64,000 bases of DNA, from positions 124,001 through 188,000 of the forward strand of contig JAFKKN010000008.1 in NCBI GenBank assembly GCA_017305535.1. The letters are read 5' to 3'. The stretch comes from Hyphomicrobiales bacterium. GTDB taxonomy: Bacteria > Pseudomonadota > Alphaproteobacteria > Rhizobiales > Xanthobacteraceae. The translations under genes were made by a program, and so were the position numbers. The notes beneath the pieces are model-generated. The model was not told the origin of the DNA. It searched no databases and was given only the letters and a program-made list of their open reading frames with translations. The first letter of the stretch is position 1. Every line of letters begins with the position of its first letter. Positions 53,158 to 62,589 of the stretch are shown piece by piece.

Positions 53158-54243
53158 TCAAGAGGTCACAATCGACCATGGCAGCGTGACGCCGCCACGA
53201 AACACCACCACTTCGCTGTCGTCGACGCCGACCGCCGCCATTACGCGGCTCTCGCGGCGCTCCAGCGTGATGGTGCCGCTGTTCGGCGCCATGCCATAGA
53301 AGCGCGCGCCGTTGAGCGAGGCAAATGTCTCGAAACGATCCAGCGCATTCTCCTCGTCGAACACCTGCACGTAGGTCTGCAACGCGGTCGCGCCGCCGAA
53401 GATGCCGGCCGAACAGCATTCGGCTTCCTTGCGGGTGCGCAGATGCGGCGCGGTGTCGGTGCCGATGAAGAAGCAGCTTTCGCCCGACGTCGCCGCCTTG
53501 CGCAACGCCAGCCGATGCCGTTCGCGCTTCGCCACCGGCAGGCAATACAGATGCGGCTGCAATCCGCCCTGGAAAATCGAGGTGCGATTGATGACGAGAT
53601 GATGCGGTGTGATCGTCGCCGCCGCGCGCGTGGCATGGGCGCGGACGATATCCAGCGTCTCCGCCGTGGTGGCGTGCTCGATCACCACCTTGAGGCCGGG
53701 ATGGCGTGCGAGCAGCGGCAACAAGCTGTGCTCCATGAATGCCGCTTCGCGATCGAAGATGTCGATTTCGGGATCGGTGGACTCGCCGTGGATCAACACC
53801 GGCATGCCGATCTTTTCCATGCGCTCCAGCACCGGCGCCAGCGCCGGAATATTGGTGACGCCATGATGCGCGTTGGTGGTGGCGCCGGCGGGATAGAGCT
53901 TCGCCGCGACCCATACGCCCTCGGCGTGGCCGCGCTCGATCTCATCAGGCGAGGTCATGTCGGTGAGATAGCAGGTCATCAGCGGTTGGAAGTCGGAGCC
54001 TTGCGGGCGCGCCGCGAGAATGCGGTCGCGATAGGCGGCCGCTGCTTCGACCGTCGTCACCGGCGGCACCAGGTTCGGCATGATGATGCCGCGCGCGAAT
54101 TGCGCGGCGGTGAACGGCAGCACGGCGTTGAGCATCGTGCCGTCGCGCAGATGCACGTGCCAATCGTCCGGCCGGCGAATGGTGATGGAGGCGACCGGCG
54201 CGGCATTGGCCGCCGCCTTGTCGAACATCGCGTCGAGACTCAT
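53158..54243 (-). CDS. pyrC: Dihydroorotase, PyrC type
   Basis: Closes carbamoyl-aspartate to dihydroorotate in pyrimidine synthesis. It has 361 residues, slightly longer than E. coli PyrC at the N-terminus. The zinc-site opening is RRPDDWHVHLRDG; the carboxylated Lys lies in AAKLYPAGATTN, the further His ligands in LIHGESTD and VIEHATTAE, and the catalytic Asp in FIGTDTAPH. It is on its own strand unit, downstream of lysR on the same strand by 139 bases. Confidence 0.95.
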   Translation of the reverse strand: MSLDAMFDKAAANAAPVASITIRRPDDWHVHLRDGTMLNAVLPFTAAQFARGIIMPNLVPPVTTVEAAAAYRDRILAARPQGSDFQPLMTCYLTDMTSPDEIERGHAEGVWVAAKLYPAGATTNAHHGVTNIPALAPVLERMEKIGMPVLIHGESTDPEIDIFDREAAFMEHSLLPLLARHPGLKVVIEHATTAETLDIVRAHATRAAATITPHHLVINRTSIFQGGLQPHLYCLPVAKRERHRLALRKAATSGESCFFIGTDTAPHLRTRKEAECCSAGIFGGATALQTYVQVFDEENALDRFETFASLNGARFYGMAPNSGTITLERRESRVMAAVGVDDSEVVVFRGGVTLPWSIVTS

Positions 54244-54382
54244 GCCGTCGCCTTGCCGCGAGCGCGCAACCGCGCGTTGAAATCAACAGCCTGTGTCATG
54301 CGAACGATCGTCCCCGGATGCTGCAAATCATTTCCCGCATTATAGGCCGAACCGCAACACGCTTGAAACCCGCACGGGTATC

Positions 54383-55291
54383 CTATCGGTGCCGCGCTGG
54401 CGCGAGGCGGTCGGCAAGAAATTCGATCAGCGCCTCGACGCGCGCGGGGCGCGGGCCGCCCGACGGCATCACCAGATGCACCGCGCCCTCGGTCTGTTTC
54501 CAGTCTTTCAGAATGACCTCGACCTGCCCCGCCGCGATAGCGTCGCCGACGATGAAGTCCGGCAGGTCGGCGATGCCGAGGCCGGCAATCAAGGCCGGGA
54601 GCACCGCCTCGCCGTTGTTGACGCGCAACTGCCCCGACGGCCGCACGGTCGCCTCGTCGCCGGCGGCATTGGTGAAGTGCCAGACATTCGGCGTCGAGAG
54701 GTAGGCGTAGGCGAAGCAGCGATGCTGCGCCAGATGCATCGGATGCGTCGGGCGACCGTATTTTTCGAGATAGCTCGGCGCGGCCACGGTATGGCGCGGC
54801 ATCGCGCACAATCGTCGCGCCACCAGCGACGAATCCGGCAGGCTGGCGATGCGCACGCCGATATCGAAACCCTCGCCGATCAGATCGACCATGGCGTCGC
54901 TCAGGTGCATGTCCACGGCGACGTCCGGATACTGCGCCAGAAAATCCGGCAGCAGCGGCGACAGCACCTTGATGCCGAATGTCATCGGCACCGCGAGCCG
55001 CACCAGCCCGCGCGGCGCGGCGGATTGCGCCAGCGCCTCGCTCTCCGCCGCCTCGCCGTCCGCCAGCAGTTGCGCCGCGCGCACCGCCAGCGTCCGCCCG
55101 GCGTCGGTGAGCGCCAGCCGGCGCGAGGTGCGGTTGAACAGCCGCGCGCCGAGCCGCTCCTCCAGGCGCCCCACGGCCTTGGAAACGGTCGCCTTGGACA
55201 ATGCCAGTTCGGTCGCCGCCGCCGCGAAGGAGCGCAGTTCCACCACCTTGGCGAAGATCGCCAGCGCCTCGAAATCCGGAAGTTTTGACAT
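54383..55291 (-). CDS. LysR-family transcriptional regulator
   Basis: Protein of 302 residues. The N-terminal helix-turn-helix is FAAAATELALSKATVSKAVGRLEERLGARLFNR; a type-2 periplasmic-binding-like effector domain follows. It is divergent from the pirin gene with a 108-base gap that contains GAAAC palindromes, the usual layout for a LysR regulator and its target. The effector is unknown. The sequence resembles the CrgA/DNA-binding AaeR-like group. Confidence 0.92.
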   Translation of the reverse strand: MSKLPDFEALAIFAKVVELRSFAAAATELALSKATVSKAVGRLEERLGARLFNRTSRRLALTDAGRTLAVRAAQLLADGEAAESEALAQSAAPRGLVRLAVPMTFGIKVLSPLLPDFLAQYPDVAVDMHLSDAMVDLIGEGFDIGVRIASLPDSSLVARRLCAMPRHTVAAPSYLEKYGRPTHPMHLAQHRCFAYAYLSTPNVWHFTNAAGDEATVRPSGQLRVNNGEAVLPALIAGLGIADLPDFIVGDAIAAGQVEVILKDWKQTEGAVHLVMPSGGPRPARVEALIEFLADRLAPARHR

Positions 55292-55299
55292 CTCAATTT

Positions 55300-55327
55300 T
55301 AGAAACAATGAGTTTCGATAGTTTCTA
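55300..55327. promoter_or_regulatory. LysR operator candidate
   Basis: TAGAAAC (55300-55306) and GTTTCTA (55321-55327) form perfect 7-base arms 14 bases apart. A third half-site GTTTC at 55312-55316 makes a tighter palindrome with the first. It begins 9 bases upstream of the lysR start and about 73 bases upstream of pirin. Confidence 0.6.
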
Positions 55328-55399
55328 TTTATACGCTGATCGGGCCGACGTATCTAGTCTCCAACAGAGTTCGAACCCCCGTTCGAAAGGAGTTATCCG

Positions 55400-56098
55400 A
55401 TGATTGAACTTCGCCCCTTCGACAGCCTCGGCGCCGCCAACCACGGCTGGCTCAATGCTAAGCACCACTTCGCGTTCGCCAGCTATTACGACCCCAAGCG
55501 CATGAACCACGGCAGCCTGCGGGTCTGGAACGACGACGAGATCGCGCCCAATTCCGGCTTCCCGCCGCACCCGCACGCCAACATGGAGATCATCACCTAT
55601 GTCCGTGAAGGCGCCATCACCCATCAGGACTCACTCGGCAACAAGGGCCGCACCGAGGCCGGCGACGTGCAGGTGATGAGCGCGGGCTCCGGCATCCGCC
55701 ACGCCGAATACAACCTCGAACCGGTGACGACGCGGATCTTCCAGATCTGGATCGAGCCGACGCAAGAGGGCGGCCAACCCTGCTGGGGCGCCAAGCCGTT
55801 CCCGAAGGGCGACCGCTCCGGCAAGTTCGTGACGCTCGCCAGCGGCATCAAGGGCGACGCCGACGCGCTGCCGATCCGCGCCGACGCGCGGGTGGTGGCG
55901 GCCACGGTGAAGGCCGGTGAAAGCGTCAGCTACGATCTCGCAGCGGGCCGCAACGGCTATCTGGTGCCGGCCACCGGCGCGATCGAGGTCAACGGCGTGC
56001 GCGCCAACGCCCGCGACGGCATCGCGATCAGCAACGAGAGCAGCCTGACGATCACCGCGCTCGCGGATTCGGAACTGGTTCTCGTCGACGCCGCATAA
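55400..56098 (+). CDS. Pirin family protein
   Basis: Cupin protein of 232 residues. Metal ligands fit the pirin/YhhW pattern: FPPHPHANMEIITYVREGAITHQDS. The C-terminal cupin half is degenerate. Some pirins are quercetin 2,3-dioxygenases; others regulate enzymes, so function is inferred only at family level. AAGGAG six to ten bases before the ATG supports the start. Probably controlled by the divergent LysR protein. Confidence 0.93.
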   Translation: MIELRPFDSLGAANHGWLNAKHHFAFASYYDPKRMNHGSLRVWNDDEIAPNSGFPPHPHANMEIITYVREGAITHQDSLGNKGRTEAGDVQVMSAGSGIRHAEYNLEPVTTRIFQIWIEPTQEGGQPCWGAKPFPKGDRSGKFVTLASGIKGDADALPIRADARVVAATVKAGESVSYDLAAGRNGYLVPATGAIEVNGVRANARDGIAISNESSLTITALADSELVLVDAA

Positions 56099-56112
56099 CC
56101 CGACCACTCACC

Positions 56113-56141
56113 GTCATGCCCGTGCCCGTCACGGGCATGAC
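56113..56141. repeat. Short palindromic repeat between pirin and wrbA
   Basis: Perfect 12-base arms GTCATGCCCGTG/CACGGGCATGAC with a CCCGT loop. It may also act as a transcription end for pirin, though no T-run is present. Confidence 0.7.
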
Positions 56142-56191
56142 ACGTCCTCCCCCGACAAATCACATCTCAGCCAGACAATCGGAGATTCGAC

Positions 56192-56791
56192 ATGGCAAAA
56201 GTTCTCGTCCTTTATTATTCCGCCTATGGTCACATCGAAGCGATGGCCAATGCCGTCGCCGAGGGCGCGCGCGAGGCTGGCGCCACCGTGGACATCAAGC
56301 GCGTGCCGGAACTGGTGCCGCCTGATGTCGCCAAGGCCGCGCATTACAAGCTCGATCAGGCCGCGCCGATCGCCAACATCAACGACCTCGCCAATTACGA
56401 TGCCATCATTGTCGGCACCGGCACGCGCTTCGGCCGCATGTCGTCGCAAATGGCGAACTTCCTCGATCAGGCCGGCGGGCTGTGGGCCAAGGGCGCGCTG
56501 CACGGCAAAGTCGGCGGCGCCTTCTCGTCGAGCGCGACCCAGCACGGCGGCCAGGAGACCACGCTGTTCTCCATCATCACCAACCTGCTGCACTTCGGCA
56601 TGGTCATCGTCGGTCTGAACTACGGCTTCGCCGGCCAGATGGGCGTCAAGGAAGTGACCGGCGGCGCGCCCTACGGTGCGACCACCATCACCGATGGTGA
56701 CGGCAGCCGCCTGCCCAGCGCCAATGAACTCGCCGGCGCGCGTTATCAGGGCCGGACCATCGCGGAGACGGCGGTAAAACTGCACGGCTAA
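56192..56791 (+). CDS. wrbA: NAD(P)H:quinone oxidoreductase, type IV (WrbA)
   Basis: FMN-dependent two-electron quinone reductase of 199 residues. The flavodoxin-like FMN-phosphate loop is [37 protein letters not shown] and [18 protein letters not shown] are WrbA hallmarks. It protects against quinone redox cycling. It follows pirin by 93 bases and may respond to the same LysR signal, but a palindromic repeat lies in between. Confidence 0.95.
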   Translation: MAKVLVLYYSAYGHIEAMANAVAEGAREAGATVDIKRVPELVPPDVAKAAHYKLDQAAPIANINDLANYDAIIVGTGTRFGRMSSQMANFLDQAGGLWAKGALHGKVGGAFSSSATQHGGQETTLFSIITNLLHFGMVIVGLNYGFAGQMGVKEVTGGAPYGATTITDGDGSRLPSANELAGARYQGRTIAETAVKLHG

Positions 56792-56900
56792 AAATCAGCT
56801 CAGGGAGTCATGCACTCGACGCATGACTCCCAAGCCGGGCTCAGCATTGGCGGCAGCCACCGAGGCAATTATCTCGGGCGGGAACCAAATGGAGTCCGCC

Positions 56901-57005
56901 ATGAGCGAACTATATTACCTCTACTACACAACCCCGAGTCCGCTGCCGCGCTTTGTCATCGACTGGATTCGCGGCAACTTCGGCGGCCGCACCTCCGGCC
57001 GATGA
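56901..57005 (+). CDS. Possible small protein, 34 residues
   Basis: ATG at 56901, with GGAGTCC ideally placed before it. The product (MSELYYLYYTTPSPLPRF... ending GGRTSGR) has aromatic residues, Pro and one hydrophobic stretch, VIDWI. I do not recognise it. A longer in-frame version begins at 56823 without a ribosome site. It may be a genuine microprotein or a chance frame. Confidence 0.4.
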   Translation: MSELYYLYYTTPSPLPRFVIDWIRGNFGGRTSGR

Positions 57006-57012
57006 ATTCGTT

Positions 57013-57094
57013 TCGTCGTGGCGAGGACCATCAGCGACGGAGCAATCCAGAACTCCTTCAGTGAAAGCTGATTGTCTCGCTCCGCTCGTCGTGA
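57013..57094. repeat. Degenerate copy of the GTCATTGCGAGGAGC repeat
   Basis: Reads TCGTCGTGGCGAGGACC...AGCGACGGAGCAATCCAG...CTCGCTCCGCTCGTCGTGAC, clearly related to the two cleaner copies at 59721 and 63491 but with several substitutions. Confidence 0.65.
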
Positions 57095-57117
57095 CAGCCC
57101 CGGTTATGTAGCACCTC

Positions 57118-57148
57118 AAAAAGCCCGCCTCACCGGCGGGCTTTTTTT
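57118..57148. terminator. Bidirectional intrinsic terminator
   Basis: Stem GCCCGCC/GGCGGGC, extended by an A-run/T-run, around TCACC. Seven T follow on the plus strand and a T-run also follows on the minus strand. It separates the 34-residue ORF/wrbA side from the convergent DUF2171 gene. Confidence 0.9.
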
Positions 57149-57185
57149 CGATCTCAACTTTCGTCAAGCTATCGCGAAACGATAC

Positions 57186-57416
57186 TTACGATGCCTTCTG
57201 CAAGGCGCTGATGTCATTCACCGGCTTGTTGAGATGGACATGACTGTCGACGTGATCGACCCAGCTCAACGGCACCAGATGGTGCTTGCCGTCGGGCGAA
57301 CCGGTCTTGGTCAGTTTGATCTTGTCGCTTCCTTCCATGTGATCGACCTGCCCGATTTTCTTGCCGGCGGAGTCGAGCACATCCATGTGTTCCTTGATCT
57401 TCGCAACATCCATCAT
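57186..57416 (-). CDS. DUF2171 (PRC-barrel-like) small protein
   Basis: Protein of 76 residues starting at the first of two adjacent ATGs (57416), with AGGAG 7 bases upstream. [33 protein letters not shown] is the DUF2171 signature, followed by [20 protein letters not shown]. Function is unknown. It is divergent from the CsbD-type gene, as stress-response genes often are, with a 172-base gap. Confidence 0.85.
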   Translation of the reverse strand: MMDVAKIKEHMDVLDSAGKKIGQVDHMEGSDKIKLTKTGSPDGKHHLVPLSWVDHVDSHVHLNKPVNDISALQKAS

Positions 57417-57588
57417 CCTGCTGCTCCTGTTGCTTGGCCCTCGCAACCCATGCCCTTCACAACAATCGAGCTGGCCACCAGTTGCATCTGGTCAGCAATT
57501 CCTCATCGTTCACGGAACCGTGCCCCGCCGCGACGCGTTGTTGAGCGACGCTGACAACGGCGACAGGTTCGCCACGGAGATCAATCGT

Positions 57589-57960
57589 ATGGACAAGGAT
57601 CGAATCGCAGGCGCGGCGAAGGAGATCGCCGGCAAGGCGGAGAGTGCGTTTGGCAAAGTGACGGACGACACCGAGACGGAAATCTCAGGACGCGCACGCG
57701 AAGCCGCGGGCACCGCGCAGAATGTATTCGGCCAGGCCAAGGATGCCATGCGCGACTTCGGCGAGACCGCGAGCGGTTACGCGCAGGACGCGCTCGATGC
57801 CGGCAGTGATTATTACCGCGATGGCCATCGCGCCGTCGCCGCGAAGATCAAGGAGCAGCCGATGACCGCGTTGCTCGCCGCCGGCGCCATCGGCTTCACA
57901 CTCGGCGTGTTGCTGACCCGCCAGCCGCGCCAGCGCAATTGGCGCGATTATTATCGCTGA
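57589..57960 (+). CDS. CsbD-family stress protein with C-terminal membrane segment
   Basis: Protein of 123 residues. The N-terminus MDKDRIAGAAKEIAGKAESAFGKVTDD is a CsbD-like Ala/Gly/Lys-rich helix, followed by further amphipathic repeats (EAAGTAQNVFGQAKDAMRD). The C-terminal TALLAAGAIGFTLGVLLTRQPRQRN is a hydrophobic anchor like that of YqjD/ElaB proteins. Likely expressed under general stress; the function is not established. GGAG precedes the ATG at 57589. Confidence 0.85.
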   Translation: MDKDRIAGAAKEIAGKAESAFGKVTDDTETEISGRAREAAGTAQNVFGQAKDAMRDFGETASGYAQDALDAGSDYYRDGHRAVAAKIKEQPMTALLAAGAIGFTLGVLLTRQPRQRNWRDYYR

Positions 57961-57990
57961 AGCGCTTCGTCTTAGACGAAACCATCAAAG

Positions 57991-58025
57991 CTCATCATGC
58001 CCGGCCTCGTGCCGGGCATGATGAG
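57991..58025. repeat. Palindromic repeat after the CsbD-type gene
   Basis: Perfect 15-base arms CTCATCATGCCCGGC/GCCGGGCATGATGAG around CTCGT. It resembles a terminator without a T-run and belongs to the same ATGCCCGG style of repeat as at 56113. Confidence 0.75.
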
Positions 58026-58147
58026 TCTTCGATGTCGTGCAGATGAAATCTGCTTCAGCCGTCGATACGTTGAGGGGTTATCACGTGAAGCCAGCATCAC
58101 ATCATCGTTGCTGGAATGCGCGCGCCGCTTCCGCGACAATGCCGGTT

Positions 58148-59695
58148 ATGAAACACATCTTATGCAATTGCGCGATCGCCCTCGCGCTGATCGCGTTGCC
58201 TTCATCCGCGTGGGCGCAAGATGCGGCCCGTTCCTCAACATCCGCGCAGCATCAGGACGCATCCCATCAGGATTCGCCGCACACGAAAGGCGACCGTGGC
58301 GGTGGCGTACTGGATCTGCTGCCGGCCGATGCGGTCTCCGATCACACGCTCGACCTCGACGGGCGCAAGCTCGCCTATACCGCGACGGCCGGCACGCTGA
58401 ATCTCTACGACCAGAACGGCCAGCGCTCTGCGGCGGTGTTCTACACCAGCTATGTCGCCAAGGATCGGAATGCGGACCGCCCGATCACCTTCGTCTTCAA
58501 CGGCGGTCCGGGTGCCGCGTCCGCGTTTCTGAATCTCGGGTTGGTGGGGCCGCGCCGGCTCGACTTCGGGCCGACCGAGCGCGACGGCGCCAATGCCAAA
58601 CTCGTCGACAATCCGCAGAGCTGGCTCGCCTTCACCGACCTCGTGCTGATCGATCCCATCGGCACCGGCTGGAGCCGCACCGCGAAAGCCGACGACGCCA
58701 AGAAATTCTACGGCGTGCGGCAGGACGCGCAATCCATTGCCAAGGCGATCGCGCTCTATTTGTCGCACCGAGGACGCACCGGTTCGCCGACATATCTTTT
58801 CGGCGAGAGTTATGGCGGATTCCGCGCCGCCAAGGTCGCGACCGCCTTGAGCGACGAACAGGGCATCATCGTCTCCGGCATCGTGATGCTGTCGCCGCTG
58901 CTCGACGGCGCGCTGACCTTCGGCGGCAATCGTCTCGCACTTGGCGCGGCGCTGCAACTGCCGTCGCTCGCCGCCGCCGAACTCGAACGCCGCAACGCTT
59001 TTTCGCTGAAGGACCAGCAAGCCGCGGAGCACTTCGCCCTGACGGACTATCTGACGATGCTGGCCGGGCCAGCACCGACTGGACCGAACGCGGATGCGTT
59101 CTACCAGCACGTTGCCGACATCACCGGCCTGCCGCTCGACGTGATCAGGAAGCGGCGCGGCTTCATTCGTGACGCTTATGTCAAACATCTGCGCGGCGGC
59201 GAGCATGCGTTGGTCAGCCACTACGACGTCACGCTGGCGGCGCCCGATCCCTCTCCGGAGTCCGACAGCGCGCATAGCGGCGATCCGGTGCTCGACGGCT
59301 TCGTCCGCGCCTATGGCGGCGCTTTCGCCAGCTACGCCCGCAACGAGCTGGGCTTCAAGACGGAGATGACCTACACGCTGCTCGCGGACGGCGTGAACGG
59401 CCGCTGGGACTGGGGCTCGGGCGGACGCGCCATGGCCAACGTCACCGACGATCTCCGTCAGTTACTGGCCGTCAATCCCGCATTCCGGGTGATGATCGCG
59501 GGCGGCTACAGCGACCTCGTCACGCCCTATGCCGCCAGCAAATACGTCGTCGACCATCTGCCGGACACGCTGACCGATCGCGTGAGCTTCAAGGTCTATC
59601 GCGGCGGCCACATGCTCTACACCCACGCGCCCTCACGCAACGCGTTTACTGCCGATGCGAAGACGTTTTATACGAAAGGCGCGGAGAAGAAGTAG
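58148..59695 (+). CDS. Serine carboxypeptidase-like protein (peptidase S10)
   Basis: Exported protein of 515 residues from the ATG at 58148 (58139 also possible), with a signal peptide MKHILCNCAIALALIALPSSAWA. Catalytic triad elements of family S10 are visible: Ser in FGESYGGFRA, Asp in GGYSDLVTPY and His in GGHMLYTH; NGGPGAASAF is the oxyanion region. It removes C-terminal residues from peptides in the periplasm or outside. A Ser/His/Asp-rich linker follows the signal peptide. Confidence 0.9.
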   Translation: MKHILCNCAIALALIALPSSAWAQDAARSSTSAQHQDASHQDSPHTKGDRGGGVLDLLPADAVSDHTLDLDGRKLAYTATAGTLNLYDQNGQRSAAVFYTSYVAKDRNADRPITFVFNGGPGAASAFLNLGLVGPRRLDFGPTERDGANAKLVDNPQSWLAFTDLVLIDPIGTGWSRTAKADDAKKFYGVRQDAQSIAKAIALYLSHRGRTGSPTYLFGESYGGFRAAKVATALSDEQGIIVSGIVMLSPLLDGALTFGGNRLALGAALQLPSLAAAELERRNAFSLKDQQAAEHFALTDYLTMLAGPAPTGPNADAFYQHVADITGLPLDVIRKRRGFIRDAYVKHLRGGEHALVSHYDVTLAAPDPSPESDSAHSGDPVLDGFVRAYGGAFASYARNELGFKTEMTYTLLADGVNGRWDWGSGGRAMANVTDDLRQLLAVNPAFRVMIAGGYSDLVTPYAASKYVVDHLPDTLTDRVSFKVYRGGHMLYTHAPSRNAFTADAKTFYTKGAEKK

Positions 59696-59720
59696 TATTC
59701 AAGAAAGCATCAGAGCACTT

Positions 59721-59799
59721 CGTCATTGCGAGGAGCGCAGCGACGAAGCAATCCAGTCCTTGCTTTGCAGCTTTCTGGACTGCTTCGCTCGCAATGACG
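59721..59799. repeat. Palindromic repeat, GTCATTGCGAGGAGC family
   Basis: Starts CGTCATTGCGAGGAGCGCAG and ends GCTTCGCTCGCAATGACG, with imperfect arms of about 32 bases. It lies between the S10 peptidase and ligD genes, which converge here. Confidence 0.85.
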
Positions 59800-59807
59800 G
59801 TTCAACT

Positions 59808-62519
59808 TCATTTCAATCGACGGACCGCCTCACTCAGCGGCCGCGCGCCGTCGTCGTAGTCGCGCCACGCTTTCGAGGTCCTCAGCAGCTTCGGCACCGT
59901 GCGTAGCGTGAAACGCTTCGGGTCGAGCCCGGCGCGCACCTGGGTCCAGGTCAGCGGCATCGACACCGTTGCCAGCGGCCGCGCGCGCGGCGACAACGGT
60001 GCCACCGCCGTCGCCATCCGGTCATTGCGCAAGTAATCGAGGAAGATCTTTCCGTTGCGCTGCGCCTTCGCCATCGTGATCAGATAGCGTTCGGGTTCGT
60101 CTTCGGCGAGACGACGGCAGACCTCCTTGGCGAACGCCTTGGCATCGGGCCACGTCAGCTTGTCGGATTTTTTCACCGCCAACGGCGTCACCACATGCAG
60201 ACCCTTGCCGCCGGTGGTCTTGCAGAACGACACCAGACCGAGATCGTCCAATCGTTCCCGCATGGTCTGCGCCGCGTCGATTACCTTGTCGAAGCCGACA
60301 TCGGGTGCTGGGTCGAGATCGAACACCAGCCGCCCCGGCGTCGCGGGATCGTCCGGCGCGTTGTTCCAGGCGTGCAGTTCGATGCCGCCCATCTGCGCGA
60401 CCGCGGCCAGCCCCTCGACGCGGTCGATCTGGAGATAGGCTTGCCGGTCGCCGGTGACCTTCACCGTCTCGAGCAGGTTCGACGAGCCTTTCATGGCGTG
60501 GCGCTGGAAAAATGTCTCGCCCTCGATACCGTCCGGCGCGCGGACGATCGAACACGGCCGCCCCTTGATGTGCGGCATCAGCCAGTCACCGACCGCCTCG
60601 AAATACGTCGCGAGATCAAGCTTGGTGATCGGCGCGCCCTCGCCATCGTCGGGCCAGAGCGCCTTGTCGGGATGGCTGATCGGCACGCCCATCACGATCG
60701 AGCCTTCCGACGAGCGCGCGGCTGCGGCGCGACGAACCGTGTTGCTTTTGGTCCGCGATGCCTTCGGCGCTGGTGTCGCCACCCGCGTCTCCTTTGCCGG
60801 TGCCGGGCGTTCGGCGACCACCTCGTCGGCCGGCTTGTCCTGACGCAGCCCCTTGAACGCCGCCTGCCGGATGTTGCCCGCGCCGGTCCAGCCGGCGAAT
60901 TCGATCTCGGCTACGAGGTCGGGACGCAGCCAGTGCACGTCGGCTTTCTTGGTCGGCGCGTTGTTGCCGCCGAACGGACTCTTGTTCGCGGCACTGGCCT
61001 TCAACTTCGGCATCAGCCGCTTGACCACATCCCGCCCGAAACCGGTGCCGACATTGCCGACATAGATCAGATGATCGCCGCGATGGACGCCGGCCATCAG
61101 CGAGCGGAATTTGCCGCCGTTGCTCTGCCAGCCGCCCAGCACCACCTCGTGCCCGGCGCGGCATTTCGACTTGATCCAGTCCATGGTGCGCTCCGAACGA
61201 TACGGCGCATCGAGCCGCTTGGAGATGATGCCTTCCAGTGACATCCGGCACGCCGAACGCAGCACCGCATCGCCGCCGGTCTCGAAGTGTTCGACGTAAC
61301 GGATATCGCCGTGCGCGGTGCCCTTGATGCTGTTCTCCAACAGTTCGGCCAAGGCGAGCTTGCGTTCCGCCAGCGGTTGATCGCGCCAGTCGTGACCTGC
61401 GGCGAACAATAGGTCGAACGCGAAGAAGATCAGATCGTCGGTCTTGCCGTCGCTCAACGCCGCTTGCAGGCCGGCGAAATCCGGCGCGCCTTTCTCATCG
61501 AGCGCAACAATCTCGCCATCGATGATGCAGTCCGGCAGCTTCTTCGCAGTGGCGGCGATCGCAGGGAATTTCGCGGTCCAGTCGAGGCCCTTGCGCGTGC
61601 GCAAAGCGACGTCGCCATCCGCCACCCGCAACTGAATGCGATAGCCGTCGAACTTGATCTCGTGACCCCAGCCCGCGCCCGCAGGTGGGCGCTCGCGCGC
61701 GGTGCAGAGTTGCGGGCCGATGAAGTCCGGCATCGCCGCAGGCTTCATGGTCTTGGCTTTGGCGGCCGAGCGCTTCGACGCCGTTCGCGCTTTCGCGGCC
61801 GCGCCTTTATTGGAATCCCATTCGGCGCTAGCCGATGCGCGGGCACGCCTTGCCGTCATGAATGGCTTCGGCCCTTTGCCCTTGCCGGCTGCGATCTCGT
61901 CCATGCTGCGGCCGGAGGCGACGGAATCCTTTTGCTCGAGAATGTCGTTGGCCTTGCCTTCGCGCGCGGCAGCGTCGCGATGCTTGATCAGCAGCCAGTT
62001 GGTGCGTTTGCCGCCGGTGCGGTCGTGACGCATCCGCACCAGCACCCATTCGCCATGCAGTTTCTCGCCGTCCAGCGTGAATTTCAGGTCGCCCTTTTTC
62101 AGTCCTCGCTCGGGATCGTCGCTGGTCCAGTAACCGCGATCCCAGATCATCACCGTGCCGCCGCCATACTGGCCTTTCGGAATGGTGCCTTCGAAATCGC
62201 CGTAATCGAGCGGATGATCCTCCACCTCCACCGCGAGGCGCTTGTCGGCGGGATCGAGCGAGGGGCCGCGCGTCACCGCCCACGACTTGAACACGCCGTC
62301 GAGTTCGAGCCGCAGGTCGTAATGCAGCCGGGTGGCGGCGTGCTTCTGGATGACGAAGCGCCGCCGCTTGCTGGCTTTCACCGCCGCCGTACCGCTCGGC
62401 TCGGCCGTCACCTCGAAATCCCGTTTCGCCCGGTATCTGGCGAGTTGCTTCTTGGCGGGCTTCTTCTTGGTGGTGATCTTCTTGGTGGTGATCTTCTTCT
62501 TGGTGATCTTCCTGGCCAT
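59808..62519 (-). CDS. ligD: Multifunctional DNA ligase D (NHEJ)
   Basis: Non-homologous end-joining ligase of 903 residues. Domain order: Lys-rich N-terminal tail, 3-prime-phosphoesterase ([33 protein letters not shown]) to about 200, ATP-dependent ligase with nucleophile Lys289 in EIKFDGYRI to about 560, a linker, and the LigD polymerase/primase domain ([13 protein letters not shown]) at the C-terminus. This is the PE-Lig-Pol order usual for rhizobia. It works with Ku, encoded divergently 70 bases away. Confidence 0.96.
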   Translation of the reverse strand: MARKITKKKITTKKITTKKKPAKKQLARYRAKRDFEVTAEPSGTAAVKASKRRRFVIQKHAATRLHYDLRLELDGVFKSWAVTRGPSLDPADKRLAVEVEDHPLDYGDFEGTIPKGQYGGGTVMIWDRGYWTSDDPERGLKKGDLKFTLDGEKLHGEWVLVRMRHDRTGGKRTNWLLIKHRDAAAREGKANDILEQKDSVASGRSMDEIAAGKGKGPKPFMTARRARASASAEWDSNKGAAAKARTASKRSAAKAKTMKPAAMPDFIGPQLCTARERPPAGAGWGHEIKFDGYRIQLRVADGDVALRTRKGLDWTAKFPAIAATAKKLPDCIIDGEIVALDEKGAPDFAGLQAALSDGKTDDLIFFAFDLLFAAGHDWRDQPLAERKLALAELLENSIKGTAHGDIRYVEHFETGGDAVLRSACRMSLEGIISKRLDAPYRSERTMDWIKSKCRAGHEVVLGGWQSNGGKFRSLMAGVHRGDHLIYVGNVGTGFGRDVVKRLMPKLKASAANKSPFGGNNAPTKKADVHWLRPDLVAEIEFAGWTGAGNIRQAAFKGLRQDKPADEVVAERPAPAKETRVATPAPKASRTKSNTVRRAAAARSSEGSIVMGVPISHPDKALWPDDGEGAPITKLDLATYFEAVGDWLMPHIKGRPCSIVRAPDGIEGETFFQRHAMKGSSNLLETVKVTGDRQAYLQIDRVEGLAAVAQMGGIELHAWNNAPDDPATPGRLVFDLDPAPDVGFDKVIDAAQTMRERLDDLGLVSFCKTTGGKGLHVVTPLAVKKSDKLTWPDAKAFAKEVCRRLAEDEPERYLITMAKAQRNGKIFLDYLRNDRMATAVAPLSPRARPLATVSMPLTWTQVRAGLDPKRFTLRTVPKLLRTSKAWRDYDDGARPLSEAVRRLK

Positions 62520-62589
62520 GCGCCGCTCCGGGTCCGGAACGAAAAGTTCCCATCGCCGTTAAAGTTCCAGCTCCACGAAAGGGATCGCC

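Noticed and set aside
54240-54809. Frame upstream of pyrC that could be an extra gene
   Set aside because: It is a shadow of lysR in another frame, with Arg/Ala-rich nonsense composition.
62461-62519. Tandem DNA repeat at the ligD start as a regulatory or CRISPR-like array
   Set aside because: The repetition encodes the Lys/Thr-rich N-terminal tail ([12 protein letters not shown]) of LigD and is explained by coding.
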